Assembly (NCBI RefSeq): GCF_020215705.1
Contig: NZ_JAIWNB010000024.1
Location: 1,495 to 65,494, forward strand
DNA: 64,000 nucleotides
Direction of reading: 5' to 3'
DNA from: Nonomuraea aurantiaca
Lineage (GTDB): Bacteria; Actinomycetota; Actinomycetes; Streptosporangiales; Streptosporangiaceae
The translations under genes and the position numbers were made by a program. Shown here piece after piece: positions 15,917 through 25,889 of the stretch. The first letter of the stretch is position 1; every line of letters begins with the position of its first letter. The notes below the pieces were generated by a model. The model was not told where the DNA came from and made no database searches. It saw only the letters and a program-made list of their open reading frames with translations.

Positions 15917-18683
15917 GCTCGGCGTTGCCCCGGGCCGCCTCGGCGGTGCGCCGCAGGTGGTGGGCGGTCGCCGCGGTGTCGCCTTCGGCCAGTGCTTTCG
16001 CGGCCTCGGCCAGGGCGCGGGCGGCCAGCGCGTCCGTGCCGCCCCACTCCTCCAGCAGGTCGGCCGCCTCGGCGGCGGTCGCCACCACCTCCGGCACCTG
16101 CCCGGCACGCCAGTACGCCCAGGTCAAGTTGAACAGGCATAGGCCCTCGACCTCGATCGTCTCGACCTTCGCGCCCTCGTGGCGGCCCAGCAGGAAGATC
16201 TGGATGGCCTCGTCGACCAGGCCGAGCCCGAGGTGAGCGATCCCCTCGATGCTGCGGACGTAGCCGATCGCCTCCGGGACACCGGAGCGTTCGTAGGTGA
16301 GCAGCGCCCGCTCGCAGGCGTCGATCGCACCCTGCCAGTCCTCCGAGACCAGGCAGACGATGCTGCGGGCGTCGGCGGCCCGGCCGCGCAGCAGGTCGTC
16401 GGGGTGACGGCCGACCAGCTCGTCCAGCTCGTCGGCGACCGCGCGAGCCAGCGCGGCGTCCCCGGCGTAGCAGTGGGTCAGGCACAGGCCGAGCAGGGCG
16501 TGCGCCTCGTGCACCCAGTCCTCGTTCTCGCGGGCGATCGCGATGGCCAGGGTCAGCGTGGTGACCGCCTTGGGGGCCTGGCGCTGCTGCCGGTGAGCCT
16601 TGCCGAGCTGGAGCAGTGAACGTTGCTGGCGCTGCAGGTCGCCGATCTCGGTAGCCACCTCAAAGGCCTGCTCCAGCAGGGTCACCGCCTGGCTGAACGG
16701 GCCGCCCCGGATGCGGGCGATGCCCAGGCCAAGGTAGTGCATGGCCATCGCCTCGGGGTCGGTCAGATGGCCTTCGAGCTGCGTGTGCATCCAGACCGCC
16801 GCCGCGACCGAGCCCTGGAAGATGAGGAACTCGTCGAAGGTGCCCAGCACCCGGGCCGCCGCGTCGAAGTCGCCGGCCTTCACGCGGTGCTCGAACTCGT
16901 AGCGCTGGAAGGTGACGTCATTGAGGGAGCGCCACTCGGCCTCGGGCACGGCCTCGGCCGCGTACCAGGAGGCGACCTTGGCGTCGAGCTCGCGCTGCCG
17001 CTCCGCCGGGAGGCGGGCGTAGATGAGGTCGGCGTCCATGGGGTGCAGGGCGAAAGTGCGGGTCGTGCGGTCGACGCCGACCAGCTGGGCGCGGGCGAGC
17101 TGGCGCAGCGCGGCGGGCACGTCCAGGCCCGGCAGTATCCAGGCTATGGCCCGAGCGGGCACCGGGCGGCCGAAGACCGAGAGTACGTTCATGACCACCC
17201 GGCCGTCGTCGTCGAGGCGGTTGTACTGGTCGCGGACCAGGTTGCCGAGCACGTCACCGCGCTGGGCGAAGGTGGCCAGCAGGTCGTCGAGCGTCGGCAG
17301 GGTCAGGTAGTCGTCCGCCAGCGCGCCCACCACAAGCTCCAGGGCGCGCGGAATGCCGTGCACCCGCTCGGCGGCCCGCGCAAGCCGGTCCGGCCGAATA
17401 TCCCTGATCCCGATGTCGCCGCTTCGGTCGAGGTCGCGCAGCAGCTCGACCGCGTCGTCGGTCGGCAGCCCCTCGACGAGGTTGACCCGCACGTCGAAGC
17501 GCAGCAACTCCGGTGGCAGCGCCAGCGGGATCTGCGTGGTGACCAGCACGCACGGCGCCCGGCGGGCCCGGAACAGGATGTCGAAGAAGACACCCAGCTC
17601 GTCGTCCAGCTCGCCGCCGTCGCCGAGCTTGTCCTCCATGTTGTCGAGCAGGATGACATAACGTCCGTCGGACATCGCGGAGAACAACTCGTGGATGCGG
17701 TCGGCCAGCGACCGCTGGTTACGCCAGACGGCGTGGAGGCGGCCCTCTTCACCCTCGCCGAGCACCGAGGCGCAGTCCATGAAGATGCGTTCGATGGTGA
17801 TCTCGCTGGTGCGCGTGCTGAGGCAGACGATGCCACGCGGCAGCGGGTCGTCGCCGCCGTGCGGCCAGACGCCGTTGGCCAGCAGGTCGAGTACCTTGGC
17901 GGCCAGCGCGCTCTTGCCAATGCCGCGCCGCCCGACAATGGTGATCAGCCGGGTGCCGGGGTCGCTGAGGTACTGGCTGATCAGGGCCCGCTCCCGGACC
18001 CGGTCTCGGAACAGGTCCAGTCCGAAGGCGACCGGGATGCCGATCATCCGGCACGACACCGTCGGCAGTTCCTCGGGCTCCCGGCCGGTCTCAAGGCCGA
18101 AGCGCTCGATGACGTCCTGGATGGGAGCGGTGTAGAGCAGCGGCAGCGCGCGCCGCGCGTCGCTGGCCGAGGAGCGCAACCGGGAGCGCACCTGCTCGAT
18201 CAGCACGCCGATGACCACCCCGGCCGGGGACTCGACCGGGCTGCCCGAGTAGCCCTCGTAGTCGTCGGCCTCGGTGTCGACCAGGAGCTGGTGGGCTTCG
18301 AGCCGGAAGCCCTTGGCGTTGACGAACAGCCGCCGCACCGCCGCGATGCGGCCGTCGAGCAACGGGTCGTTGGGGTGCGGCTGGGTGGAGACCTGCCAGC
18401 GGGAGTTCAGCTCGGCCGGTCCCGGCCGCAACCAGAGCCCGGCCTCGTCGCGCAGGTGCAGCACAGCGACGTCCAGCTCGGGGTCCACCTCGACGCGCGC
18501 CACTTCGAGGCTCTCGCGCGGCAGCACCAGCCGGACCAGCGAGGCGTCGACCGGCTGGCCGTCCCGTCCGCGCACGACGTGATTGGCGGTCACCGCCACC
18601 CGGGGCCCGAGCGTGAACCCACACCCCCGAGGTCTGCCGTCCACCAGGATGCGGCCGACGGCGTCTTTGCGGTCGGCCTTCAC
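15870..18683 (-). CDS. trypsin-like protease / STAND NTPase / TPR protein
   Basis: The 937-residue product has three parts. Residues 1-200 form a trypsin-fold protease with His in VAVTANHVV, Asp in DPELDVAVLHL and Ser in EGYSGSPVESP. Residues ~225-560 form a STAND/NB-ARC-like ATPase: Walker A VGRRGIGKSALAA, Walker B YVILLDNMED, and a helical winged region with LHPMDADLIY. Residues ~570-930 are tetratricopeptide-like helical repeats (HYLGLGIARIRGGPFSQAVT and others). It has no signal peptide, so it is cytoplasmic. This architecture is typical of predicted NTP-dependent conflict systems in which TPRs sense a trigger and the protease is the effector. The GTG start overlaps the stop of the Trypco1 gene (GTGA). 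Confidence 0.88.
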   Translation of the reverse strand: MKADRKDAVGRILVDGRPRGCGFTLGPRVAVTANHVVRGRDGQPVDASLVRLVLPRESLEVARVEVDPELDVAVLHLRDEAGLWLRPGPAELNSRWQVSTQPHPNDPLLDGRIAAVRRLFVNAKGFRLEAHQLLVDTEADDYEGYSGSPVESPAGVVIGVLIEQVRSRLRSSASDARRALPLLYTAPIQDVIERFGLETGREPEELPTVSCRMIGIPVAFGLDLFRDRVRERALISQYLSDPGTRLITIVGRRGIGKSALAAKVLDLLANGVWPHGGDDPLPRGIVCLSTRTSEITIERIFMDCASVLGEGEEGRLHAVWRNQRSLADRIHELFSAMSDGRYVILLDNMEDKLGDGGELDDELGVFFDILFRARRAPCVLVTTQIPLALPPELLRFDVRVNLVEGLPTDDAVELLRDLDRSGDIGIRDIRPDRLARAAERVHGIPRALELVVGALADDYLTLPTLDDLLATFAQRGDVLGNLVRDQYNRLDDDGRVVMNVLSVFGRPVPARAIAWILPGLDVPAALRQLARAQLVGVDRTTRTFALHPMDADLIYARLPAERQRELDAKVASWYAAEAVPEAEWRSLNDVTFQRYEFEHRVKAGDFDAAARVLGTFDEFLIFQGSVAAAVWMHTQLEGHLTDPEAMAMHYLGLGIARIRGGPFSQAVTLLEQAFEVATEIGDLQRQQRSLLQLGKAHRQQRQAPKAVTTLTLAIAIARENEDWVHEAHALLGLCLTHCYAGDAALARAVADELDELVGRHPDDLLRGRAADARSIVCLVSEDWQGAIDACERALLTYERSGVPEAIGYVRSIEGIAHLGLGLVDEAIQIFLLGRHEGAKVETIEVEGLCLFNLTWAYWRAGQVPEVVATAAEAADLLEEWGGTDALAARALAEAAKALAEGDTAATAHHLRRTAEAARGNAELIPPAWFAAEADRLS

Positions 18684-18973
18684 CGGTCCCTGCGGTACGT
18701 GAGCGTGACCTCGAACGTCGCCCCCGCCGAGCCTCTGGTGAGGATCGCGCCGGCCTCGGCGGTCAGCGTCACGCCGAAGGTCGCTTCCAGCTCGTCGAGG
18801 AGCCAGCCGGTGACCTGCGGGATGGCCCCAACGGCCGCGGCGATGGCCTGCGCGCCCTGCTCGACCGCGCGCGCGACGTCCTTCGATCGCTCTTTGAAAG
18901 GCTCGGCGAAATTGCTGCCCCAGCCGATCTCGCGACCGTCCTCGGTCACTATCTGGACGAGAATTTCTGACAT
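18680..18973 (-). CDS. Trypco1 (CU044_2847-like) trypsin-associated protein
   Basis: The 97-residue product has the family pattern: an N-terminal strand (EILVQIVTEDGREIGWG), a helix (AVEQGAQAIAAAVGAIPQVT), then DELEATFGVTLTAEAGAI and an ending of TFEVTLTYRRD. Trypco1 proteins occur next to trypsin-like or STAND effector genes and are thought to be processed or to regulate them. The ATG at 18973 is chosen because AGGGAG lies just upstream; the frame extends to 18994 only through a TTG. Its stop is coupled to the protease-STAND gene. Confidence 0.8.
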   Translation of the reverse strand: MSEILVQIVTEDGREIGWGSNFAEPFKERSKDVARAVEQGAQAIAAAVGAIPQVTGWLLDELEATFGVTLTAEAGAILTRGSAGATFEVTLTYRRDR

Positions 18974-19048
18974 CGAGATCTCCCTGCTGAACAAGGCCCC
19001 CGCGAAATTCTCAACGTATCTTATTCACCTTTGGTGGCGATGGGAAGG

Positions 19049-19984
19049 TTAATTTTCGGCCAGTATATTAATGGCCGCCGGAATAGCGATATTCCTTCCC
19101 GAAAGTACGACAATGAGCCGTCCGTTCACCGCGACCTTCCCGGCCAGCACCGCCGCGACCCCGCACGCCCCCGCACCCTCCACGACCAGTCCGTGCTCGG
19201 TGAACAACCAGCGCATCGCGACGTGGATCTCGGCGTCAGTGACGGCGGTCAACTCGGCGCGGCCCCGGATCAGGTCCGGCGTGACGCAGCCCGCCTCGAT
19301 GTTGCCGGCGATGCCGTCGGCGATGGTGTCACCGATGACCTGGGGCTCGATGCGCCCGGAGGTCACGGCGGCCGAGACCGCCCGAGACGCCGCCGACTCG
19401 ACGCCCACCACGGTGACGTCGCCCCGGCCCTCCGCCCACAGGGCCAGCCCGGCCACCAGCCCCCCGCCGCCGACCGGCGCGACGACCGTGAGCGGCCCGG
19501 GTGCCTGGGCATCCAGTTCGCGGCCGATCGTGGCCTGCCCGGCAATCACATGCGGGTCGTTGTACGCCGACACGTACCACCCCGGCAGGGTGAAGGAGTG
19601 GGCCTCGGCGGCGTCGAAGTCGTCGCCGTACCGGATCAGGGTGATGGGGTAGGCCGCCATCTTGGCTACCTTGGCCGGGGATGCCTTGGTGGAGACGACG
19701 ACGGTGACGGGGGTACCGGTCAGCGTGGCGGCGTAGGCCATCGCCAGGCCGTGGTTGCCGGCGCTCGCCGTGACGGCCGCCTCGTCGCCGGGTAGCGCGG
19801 TCAGGGCGGCCAGCGCTCCGCGTACCTTGAACGACCCGGTGGGCTGCTGAGTCTCGGCCTTCAGGAACGCGCCGGGGGCCAGCGCGGTCGGCAGCAGGGG
19901 GGTGGGTGGGAGCACGGCGGAGACGTGCTCCCATGCCCGTTCGTGATCGGCGGTGGTCGGCGCGGTGACTGAGCGAGAAGGCAT
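19049..19984 (-). CDS. PLP-dependent threonine/serine dehydratase-like enzyme
   Basis: The 311-residue product is a fold-type II PLP enzyme. The Schiff-base Lys sits in TGSFKVRGA, with the substrate loop TASAGNHG, the phosphate-binding PVGGGGLVAG and a C-terminal VLSGRNI. Family members deaminate Thr or Ser, or racemise Ser; the exact reaction is not evident. There is no C-terminal ACT domain, so it is the catabolic/short type. ATG 19984 is used; the frame upstream to 20137 is low-complexity Arg-rich and belongs to a decayed gene. It ends 75 bp before the Trypco1 gene on the same strand. Confidence 0.88.
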   Translation of the reverse strand: MPSRSVTAPTTADHERAWEHVSAVLPPTPLLPTALAPGAFLKAETQQPTGSFKVRGALAALTALPGDEAAVTASAGNHGLAMAYAATLTGTPVTVVVSTKASPAKVAKMAAYPITLIRYGDDFDAAEAHSFTLPGWYVSAYNDPHVIAGQATIGRELDAQAPGPLTVVAPVGGGGLVAGLALWAEGRGDVTVVGVESAASRAVSAAVTSGRIEPQVIGDTIADGIAGNIEAGCVTPDLIRGRAELTAVTDAEIHVAMRWLFTEHGLVVEGAGACGVAAVLAGKVAVNGRLIVVLSGRNIAIPAAINILAEN

Positions 19985-19994
19985 GCGCCCATCA

Positions 19995-20560
19995 TGCGTC
20001 AGCCGAGGCGTTCGACCAGGCCCCGCAGCAGGGCGGCCCGTTCGGCCGTGGCGGCGATGACGACGTGCTGGTCGTCGCCGTGGTCGACGACGAGTTGGTC
20101 GGCCACGCGACCGGCACGTCGTGAGTCCTGCCTCCATCAGTCCTCGCTGAGACGGGCGAAGCCGGCCTCGATTTCGGCGGGCAGGTGCTCGCCGCCCGGG
20201 ATCAGCGCGATCGCCTCGCGAACGGTCATGTCATGCGCGGCGGCGCCGAGCCCGGCTTCCACGTGCTCGGCGAGTTCGGGCAGATGGCCGACGATGGCGT
20301 CGGTGAGCACGCGCAGCGCTCCGGGCCGGTCGGCGACCTCACCCAACATGCTGTCCAGCGTCAGCGGCGCGGAATCGGCACGGGCGTCGGTGTGCGGGGC
20401 ACTCCAGCGGTGGGTGCCGGAGCCGACGGTGATCGGTTGCCCGCCGGGCAGCGTCACATGGGCGGTGGTGTTGGGCGGGACGACCACCTCCACGGTGATG
20501 TCACCGTCGGCGATGCGCCAGGACGAGGCGGCCAGACCGCGCTGATTGTTGACCTTTCCC
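19995..20560 (-). pseudogene. alpha-L-rhamnosidase C-terminal remnant
   Basis: The frame running from about 20560 to 20137 reads SSWRIADGDITVEVVVPPNT then TVTLPGG-type strands and GSGTHRWS. This is the beta-sandwich C terminus of bacterial alpha-L-rhamnosidases (GH78). It continues into a helical tail (DSMLGEVADRPGALRVLTDA). The catalytic barrel is missing and nothing upstream restores it. A second short frame, ADQLVVDHGDDQHVVIAAT (about 20130-19998), is further unidentified debris. Confidence 0.6.
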
Positions 20561-20629
20561 TGGGGGCCACGAGGGAGTTAGCGAAAAGTCAGCGAACTCG
20601 CTGACAGGGGGAGCGAAGGCCCGTTGCTG

Positions 20630-21595
20630 TCACCGGGAAGGGCGGGCCCAGGTCGGCTTGATCGGAGTCAGCAGCGCCAGGGCGGCCAGCGCGAAGGCCG
20701 GGAGCAGGGCCCAGCGCAGCACCTGGTAGCCCACCTCCTGCTGTTTGGTCATGGTGCCGAGCGAGGTGCCGATGCTCTCGTACACCTCATCCAGCGAGCC
20801 GGCCGTCCGGGCGTTGTAGGCGCGTCCGGCGGTGCCTTCGGCCAGAGTGCGCAAGGTTTCCTCGTTGGGCGGGACCTCAAGGCGGCGGCCGTCGATCTCG
20901 ACGGTTCCGTCGGGCGTGCCGAAGGCGATGGTGGAGACCGGGACTCTGGCCGCGGCGGCCGCCTGGGTCGCATCGGGCACGACCCGGCCGGAGGTGTTGT
21001 CGCCGTCGGACAGCAGCACGATGGCCGCCGGCGGTGGATCACTCGCCGAGCGCTGATCGAAGGAGCGGATCGCGTCCAGGCCGGAGAAGACGGCTTCGCT
21101 GATGGCGGTTCCGGGAGCGGGTTTCAGTGCGTCGATCGCTCGGATGGTCGCCGTGCGGTCGAGGGTGGGCGCCACCACCACCGCCGCGGATCGGGCAAAG
21201 GAGATCAGTGCGACGTTGAAGCGCTCGGGCAGGCTCGTGATGAACCTCTTGGCCGAGCTCTTGGCGGCCGCCAACCGGGACGGCGGAATGTCGGTGGCGA
21301 TCATCGACAGGGACACGTCGATAGCCACGATGATCGTGGCCCGCTCGCGGGGAACCTGAACGGAGGTGGCCGGGCGCGCCGCGGCCACGATGAGCATAGC
21401 CATCAGCACGACGAACACGGCCGCCGCGATGTGCCGCGGCCAGCCGGGACGGGCGGGCGCGACCAGATCGAGCAACCTCGGGTCGGTGAAGCGCGCCATC
21501 TGCTGGCGCCGCCGGAACTGGACGGCGATGTAGCCTGCCACGACGACGGCCAGGACCGCGAACGACCACAGCCAGCCGGCGGCCAGAAAGGTCAT
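20630..21595 (-). CDS. BatA-like membrane protein with von Willebrand factor A domain
   Basis: The 321-residue product has two N-terminal membrane helices (WLWSFAVLAVVVAGYIAV and AAAVFVVLMAMLIVAAA). A VWA domain follows with the MIDAS motif DVSLSM, a distal LLSDGDNTS, and a C-terminal membrane helix (LLPAFALAALALL). This is the order of aerotolerance-type BatA/B proteins that work with MoxR ATPases, but no MoxR gene is nearby. ATG 21595 is taken as the start; the frame to 21673 is Arg-rich and unlikely to be translated. Confidence 0.85.
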   Translation of the reverse strand: MTFLAAGWLWSFAVLAVVVAGYIAVQFRRRQQMARFTDPRLLDLVAPARPGWPRHIAAAVFVVLMAMLIVAAARPATSVQVPRERATIIVAIDVSLSMIATDIPPSRLAAAKSSAKRFITSLPERFNVALISFARSAAVVVAPTLDRTATIRAIDALKPAPGTAISEAVFSGLDAIRSFDQRSASDPPPAAIVLLSDGDNTSGRVVPDATQAAAAARVPVSTIAFGTPDGTVEIDGRRLEVPPNEETLRTLAEGTAGRAYNARTAGSLDEVYESIGTSLGTMTKQQEVGYQVLRWALLPAFALAALALLTPIKPTWARPSR

Positions 21596-21872
21596 GCGTC
21601 CTCCCCATAACCCATCGGTCGGGGGAGGGCCGAGTGTAGTTCTCCTTCTTCTCCCACCTTCGCATGCCTTCAAATGGGTCGGCGCCCGCTACCTGGGCAC
21701 TCTGCCGGGGTCACCCATGGCGCATGGTGCGCAGCCGGTAAAGCGAAATGCGCCGCGGATCTCTTGCCCGCCCGGAGTTATGCTCGTCAGTAGCGGGGTG
21801 CTGCGTCGGAACGCCCCGTCGGCCGATCAGGGTCTCCGTGGCGCGTAGACACTGCGTGCATTGGAGCCTGTC

Positions 21873-22730
21873 ATGGCAAGTCTTCATCGCAAGCCCACCC
21901 TGGTCATGGGAGCTCGCGGGAGCGTCGGCAAGTTCGTCATGAAGCGGCTTCTGGCTGAAGGCGTCCCCGTCTGCGCGTCCGCCCGCCGTCCGGCGCCCGG
22001 TCAGTTCCCGGACGGCGTCGAGGTGTTCGCTGCGGACCTGACTGACCCGGCCAGTCTTCGCCCAGCGTTCGAGGGTGCCAGGCAGGTGTTCCTCTACGCC
22101 AACCACCAGGGCGTCCACGGTGTCATCGAGGCCGCCCGTGCCGCCGGGTTGGAGCGCATCGTGCTGATGTCCTCAGGGAGCGTGATTCACCCCTCCTCGG
22201 CAGGCAACGCCATCGCTGAGAAACATCGTGAAGTCGAGGCCGCGTTCGCTGTCGCCTCAGACGTGCTGATGGTGCCGGTCCGTCCGCTCGTGCTCGCCAC
22301 CAATGCTCTGGGCTGGGCGTACCAGATCCAGGCCAACGGAAGCGTGGCGCTGTACCAGCCGGATGCGTTGACCGCTCCGATTCACGAGCGGGATGTCGCC
22401 GCCGTCGTCTGCGCGGCGCTGACCGGCGCCGCCACACAGGCTGTGAGCGGGCTGCTTACCGGCCCGGCTCGGATCTCTCAGCGTGACCAGGTCGCTGCGA
22501 TCGGCCGCGCCGTGGGCAGGGAGATCCCGGTGCGGGAGTTGTCCCGCGATGCCGCGATGCGACAGTTCTCGCAATTCATGCCCACGGGGGAAGCCGAAGC
22601 GGTGCTGCAGTTCCTCGATGATGCGGCTGCCGGGAACTCGCCGGCGGCGCTCACCGTCGAGGAAGTCCTGGGCCGCTCTGCGATCACCTTCGATGAGTGG
22701 GCACTCGACCACGCACGCGACTTCCGGTGA
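21873..22730 (+). CDS. NAD(P)-binding NmrA/SDR-like protein
   Basis: The 285-residue atypical short-chain dehydrogenase has an N-terminal Rossmann strand-turn-helix (LVMGARGSVGKFVMKRL), a second acidic strand end (VEVFAADLTD) and YANHQGVHGVIEAARAAGLE. The C-terminal part fits NmrA-like reductases and redox sensors. The GXXGXXG motif is slightly atypical (GARGSVGK). The ATG at 21873 is preferred over TTG 21861 because GGAG lies 7 bases upstream. The region 21596-21872 holds no recognised gene. Confidence 0.85.
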   Translation: MASLHRKPTLVMGARGSVGKFVMKRLLAEGVPVCASARRPAPGQFPDGVEVFAADLTDPASLRPAFEGARQVFLYANHQGVHGVIEAARAAGLERIVLMSSGSVIHPSSAGNAIAEKHREVEAAFAVASDVLMVPVRPLVLATNALGWAYQIQANGSVALYQPDALTAPIHERDVAAVVCAALTGAATQAVSGLLTGPARISQRDQVAAIGRAVGREIPVRELSRDAAMRQFSQFMPTGEAEAVLQFLDDAAAGNSPAALTVEEVLGRSAITFDEWALDHARDFR

Positions 22731-22856
22731 GATGACCCGTCGACGGCATATGAAGTGTCGGTCACGAATGGGGCTCATGCCATACCTTCTCGCTCTCCGC
22801 ATGGGCCGAGTCGTGCAGTTCCTCGAGCCCGTTCTCGGCGAGTACCAGCCTCCCAG

Positions 22857-25004
22857 TCAACCTCGGCCCGCGGGATCGGGCTCAGCCCTCGGTCCAGGCG
22901 TACGAACCTCTGGACTGGCGGGCACCCGTACGAGCAGGGCCAGCCAGCCGGGCAGCCACCAGTTCCATCGACCCATCACCGCGACGAACGCCGGCAGCAG
23001 CAGCGCCCTGATCACGGTCGCATCCAGCAGCACGCCCAGCCCGAGCCCCGTGGCGAACATCTTGATCTCCGGCTGCGGGGCCGCCGCCAGCGACCCGAAC
23101 GCCAGGAACAGAATCAGCGCCGCGCTGGTGACCAGCCGTCCGGTCCGCCCCAGGCCTTCGATGACCGCCTCGTCGGTCGAGCCGGTCCGGTCATACGCCT
23201 CCCGCATCCTGGCCAGGATGAACACCTCGTAGTCCATCGACAGCCCGTACAGGAACGCGAAGATCATGACCGGGATGAACTCGGCGATAGAGCCTGTGCC
23301 GGCCAGCCCCCAGATCGGCTCGGAGCCGTAGCCGTACTGCCAGACCAGCACCACCGCGCCCATGGTGGCGCCGAGGGAGAGCAAGTTGAGCACGATCGCC
23401 TTGACCGCCAGCAGCAGCGAGCGGAAAGCTCGTACGAGCAGGAGGAACGTCAGGACGGCGATGAGCGCGAGCATGGCGGGGAAGCCGCCGTAGACCGCGC
23501 TCACGAAGTCGAGGCTATGCGGACCCTCGCCCGAGACCTGGGCACCCGCGGGCACGGCCGCGCGGACCCGGGCGATCGTGGCCCGGCCCGCCTCCGTGCC
23601 CGTCTCGTCCAAGGGGATGATGGTGATCAGAGACGTTCCGCCGCTCCGCCAGCCCCGCGGGGCCACCGCCGTGCGCACGCCGGGCAGCTCCGCCAGGCGC
23701 GCCGCCTCCGCGGCGGGATCGGCGCCGTGGGGAAGGATCACGTCGAGCGGGGTGAGCACCCCGGAGGGAATGCCCGCCCGCCGCAGCTCGGACAGCCCCT
23801 CGTAGGCAGGGCCGCTACGGGGCAGTGAGCCGCTTACCGGCTGACCGAGCTGAAGCGAGAACGCCGCGAAGCCGAGCGCCGCGAGCAGCGCAACGGACGC
23901 GGCCAGCCCGGCCCAACGGAACCGGACCACGCCCCGCGCCCAGGCCGACCACCGGCCGGGGCCGGCGGGGAGGCGGCGGCGCCGGTCGAGCCGCGGCCCG
24001 CCCTTGGCCAGCAGGACCGGCAGCAGAGTCAGTACGGTCAGCACGCTGACGAGCGGCACCAGGATGCCGCCGTACCCGACGCTGCGCAGGAACGGCACCG
24101 GGATGATCACCATGGCCAGCAGGCCGATGCCCACGGTGGCTCCGCTGATCACCACGGAGCGGCCCGCCGTCGCCATGGCACGCTCGACGGCCGCCTCGCC
24201 CTCGTACCCGAGCGCGCGTTCCTCCCGCCAGCGGGTGATGAGCAGCAGCGAGTAGTCGATGGCCACGCCCAGCCCGACAAGGGAGACGATGAACTGCACG
24301 ATCGTGTGCACGCCCGTCACGGCGGTCAGGCCGTATACCGCCAGGAAGGTGACGGGGATCGACACGGCCGCCACCAGGATGGGCACCAGCGCAAGCACCG
24401 AGCCGAACACGAATCCGAGCACGATCAGCGCTCCCAGCCCGCCGATGAGCGTCTCCGCGAGCACGTCGAGGCCCTTCGCCTCGGCATCGGCCAGGGCCTC
24501 CATACCGGTGACGCGCAGCGTCGCGCCCCGCATCAGCGCCGGCTGCAACGCCTTCTTCAGCGGCTCGCTCAGGTTGGCGTTCATGCCGCGGGTGGGTTCG
24601 GTGAACACCAGCCCGTACGTGGTCCGCCCGCCGTCCCCGACGAATCGCGGGTCTGCGGTGTCGGCGTACGACACGACGCGCACGTCCATGGCCGAGGCGG
24701 CGGCCGAGAACAGTCTGCCGATCTCCGCGCGCTGTTGGGCCGCTGTGCTTCCCGTCGGCAACGTGACGACGACGACAAGGGGCGGATCGTCACCGCCGGT
24801 TCCGTAGAGCCGGTGAATGGCCTGGTTGGCCTCGTACCCGGGTTGCCCGGGCTGGGCGAAGTCCTCCGTCAGCCGGTCGCCCAAAGCGACGGTCGCGAAC
24901 ACCCCCGCCACCGCCACGGCCAGCCAGACCAGCACCACCACCAGCTTGTGCCGTAGCACGAACCGTCCGAGCCGGGCTGTGAACTGGTCACCTTGATGAG
25001 TCAT
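22857..25004 (-). CDS. MMPL-family RND transporter
   Basis: The 715-residue inner-membrane exporter has the duplicated MMPL/SSD layout. One N-terminal helix is followed by an extracytoplasmic domain and two bundles of membrane helices. The proton-relay signatures are GVAIDYSLLLITRWREE and GLSMDYEVFILARMRE. The start is ATG 25004. Family members export lipids, siderophores or drugs; the substrate is unknown here. It is divergent from the response regulator at 25080, which may once have controlled it. Confidence 0.92.
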   Translation of the reverse strand: MTHQGDQFTARLGRFVLRHKLVVVLVWLAVAVAGVFATVALGDRLTEDFAQPGQPGYEANQAIHRLYGTGGDDPPLVVVVTLPTGSTAAQQRAEIGRLFSAAASAMDVRVVSYADTADPRFVGDGGRTTYGLVFTEPTRGMNANLSEPLKKALQPALMRGATLRVTGMEALADAEAKGLDVLAETLIGGLGALIVLGFVFGSVLALVPILVAAVSIPVTFLAVYGLTAVTGVHTIVQFIVSLVGLGVAIDYSLLLITRWREERALGYEGEAAVERAMATAGRSVVISGATVGIGLLAMVIIPVPFLRSVGYGGILVPLVSVLTVLTLLPVLLAKGGPRLDRRRRLPAGPGRWSAWARGVVRFRWAGLAASVALLAALGFAAFSLQLGQPVSGSLPRSGPAYEGLSELRRAGIPSGVLTPLDVILPHGADPAAEAARLAELPGVRTAVAPRGWRSGGTSLITIIPLDETGTEAGRATIARVRAAVPAGAQVSGEGPHSLDFVSAVYGGFPAMLALIAVLTFLLLVRAFRSLLLAVKAIVLNLLSLGATMGAVVLVWQYGYGSEPIWGLAGTGSIAEFIPVMIFAFLYGLSMDYEVFILARMREAYDRTGSTDEAVIEGLGRTGRLVTSAALILFLAFGSLAAAPQPEIKMFATGLGLGVLLDATVIRALLLPAFVAVMGRWNWWLPGWLALLVRVPASPEVRTPGPRAEPDPAGRG

Positions 25005-25079
25005 ACGCCCAGTGCAGCAGCGCGTCCTTCAGTACCTCTGTGACAGAAATTATTAAGAACTCCACGGCAGACTGGCCAC

Positions 25080-25889
25080 GTGAGCGCTCGCATCCTGGTC
25101 GTGGATGACGACCCCCATCTCGCCGACCTCGTGGTCATGGCGATGCGTTACGAGGGCTTCGAAGCGGAGGCCGCGGGATCGGGGAGCGAGGCGGTCGCCC
25201 GGGTGGCCGGACACGCGCCGGACCTGCTCGTCCTGGACATCAGACTGCCCGACGGCTCCGGGCTGGAGACTTGTAGGCGGCTGCGGCGGCTGGGACATCG
25301 GTTCCCGATCATCTTCCTGACCGCGATGGGCCGCACCGAGGACAAGATCGACGGTCTGCGGTCGGGCGGGGACGACTACCTGACCAAGCCGTTCAGCCTG
25401 GAGGAGCTGATCGCACGGACCCACGTCGTCCTACGCCGCACCATGCCCGCCGACCGGCTCTCCTACGGCGGCCTGGAGATCGACGACGGCCCTCGCGAGG
25501 TACACCGCGAGGGCCGACTGATCGAGCTGAACCTTAAGGAGCGCGCGCTGACACCCTTCAGACGCGAGGAAGCCCATCCCACTCTGCCTGTCCCGCCGGA
25601 CGATTTTGCGGCTGAACCGGATACGCCCCTGTCTGACGGCGACACCTGCGACGATGAGAACACCGGACGCCGACGTAGCGTCGACGCTCACGTAGGCGAT
25701 CGGGCCGCCGGACGTGGATCTGAGGCGGTGGTTGTCAGCTTCACCTCGGACGTGCGCGGCTGCGGCCAGGGCGGTCAGGGGTTCCACGCTGTCATAAACC
25801 AGCCGGTCGATCACGCGCCGAGGGCGTCGAATCCCGCCTGTTCGCTGTCGGCGGCCTACTGGTCCAGAGGGCGTATGTCCGCGGGGTGA
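25080..25889 (+). pseudogene. OmpR-type response regulator truncated in its DNA-binding domain
   Basis: Residues 1-120 form an intact receiver domain: acidic pocket DDDPH, phospho-acceptor Asp in LLVLDIRLPDGSG, Thr in IIFLTAMGR, and Lys in YLTKPFS. The linker and first strands of the OmpR winged helix are present (LSYGGLEIDDGPREVHREGR). The sequence then leaves the family after about residue 155 and continues as unrelated residues to TGA 25889. The recognition helix is missing, and no histidine kinase follows. It may have been cut by a recombination event near 25550. Confidence 0.75.

Noticed and set aside
16623..19052. Long plus-strand ORF (809 residues) opposite the trypsin-STAND gene
   Set aside because: It is antisense to a gene with clear catalytic motifs, has no recognisable domains and shows the skewed composition of a high-GC shadow frame.
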